Part shown: positions 4,941 to 5,258 of the stretch, one piece after another
Layout: every line of letters starts with the position of its first letter
Numbering within the stretch: position 1 is the first letter of the stretch
DNA from: Rhizorhabdus sp.
Lineage (GTDB): Bacteria > Pseudomonadota > Alphaproteobacteria > Sphingomonadales > Sphingomonadaceae
Length of the DNA stretch: 5,258 bases
NCBI GenBank assembly: GCA_004297635.1
Contig: SCUQ01000287.1
Span: 1 to 5,258 of the forward strand
Direction of reading: 5' to 3'
Made by a program: the position numbers and the translations under genes
The notes under the pieces: model-generated
Database searches by the model: none
What the model saw: only the letters and a program-made list of their open reading frames with translations
Told to the model about the DNA's origin: nothing

Positions 4941-5258
4941 TCGTCGATACGCCGATCATCCACGACCCATGGTTCTGGCTGATCGGCATTCCTGCCGTGA
5001 TCATGGTCGGGCTGGGCAAGGGTGGCTTCAGCGGGGTCGGCACCCTGGCGATGCCGATGCTGGCGCTGGTCATGTCGCCGGTCCAGGCGGCCGCGATCAT
5101 GCTGCCGCTGTTGATCGTCCAGGATGCCGTGGGCGTCTGGGCGTTTCGCCAGAGCTGGAGCCGGCACATCATGAAGGTGATGCTGCCGGGCGCGGTGTTG
5201 GGGATTTCGGCCGGTTATATCTTCGCCGCCAGCCTGCCCGAGGCCTGGATCCTGCTTG
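4937..5258 (+). CDS. TauE/SafE family membrane permease, N-terminal part (runs off the window)
   Basis: An open frame starting with GTG at 4937 runs to the window end, giving 107 complete codons of a membrane protein. Near the start, the hydrophobic segment WFWLIGIPAVIMVGLG (about residues 12-27) leads into GKGGFSGVGTLAMPML, the glycine-rich motif of the TauE/SafE (formerly DUF81) family. SPVQAAAIMLPLLIVQD and a later LPGA--GISAGY stretch also fit. Family members are proposed exporters of sulfite, sulfoacetate or other organic anions; the substrate here cannot be told from sequence. The GTG overlaps the nusB stop TGA (sequence GTGA, 4937-4940), pointing to translational coupling. A GCGGG run precedes it. 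The rest of the protein, normally about 250 residues in total, lies outside the window. Confidence 0.88.
   Translation, partial: MIVDTPIIHDPWFWLIGIPAVIMVGLGKGGFSGVGTLAMPMLALVMSPVQAAAIMLPLLIVQDAVGVWAFRQSWSRHIMKVMLPGAVLGISAGYIFAASLPEAWILL

Overview
The window looks like chromosomal DNA of a high-GC alphaproteobacterium, most likely a member of the Sphingomonadales. This rests on the DivK sequence, the small Cys-free L33, the 225-residue short-form HisG and the hisG-hisD-nusB order; no species is claimed. All the genes found are ordinary core genes. The interest lies in the RNA structures and the repeat between them.

Region 1 (1-975) holds divK (94-489, +), a single-domain cell-cycle response regulator, facing rpmG (808-975, -), which encodes ribosomal protein L33. 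The gap between these convergent genes contains a ~224-bp element (499-722) bounded by long imperfect inverted repeats, then a well-formed intrinsic terminator for rpmG (732-761) and a GCAA-capped hairpin (783-800).

Region 2 (976-1198) is a divergent intergenic region. On the minus strand it has a plausible rpmG promoter and a GC hairpin followed by a U-rich tract, a terminator-like structure just upstream of the rpmG start. On the plus strand lies dps (1199-1699), a ferritin-like mini-ferritin with all ferroxidase residues present.

Region 3 (1700-1942) is an RNA regulatory region. It holds a strong hairpin (1726-1752), a weak candidate promoter, and a clear yybP-ykoY Mn2+ riboswitch aptamer (1766-1874). 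The aptamer is followed by an expression platform with mutually exclusive long stems ending next to the start codon of a TMEM165/GDT1-family Mn2+ exporter (1943-2509).

Region 4 (1943-5258) is a tight plus-strand gene run: Mn exporter, 13-nt gap, hisG, 11-bp overlap, hisD, 2-nt gap, nusB, 4-bp overlap, TauE/SafE-family permease (cut off by the window edge). hisG and hisD encode the first and last enzymes of histidine biosynthesis and nusB encodes a transcription antitermination factor. The spacing suggests that transcripts starting at the Mn riboswitch could run into the histidine and nusB genes; this is an inference from spacing only.
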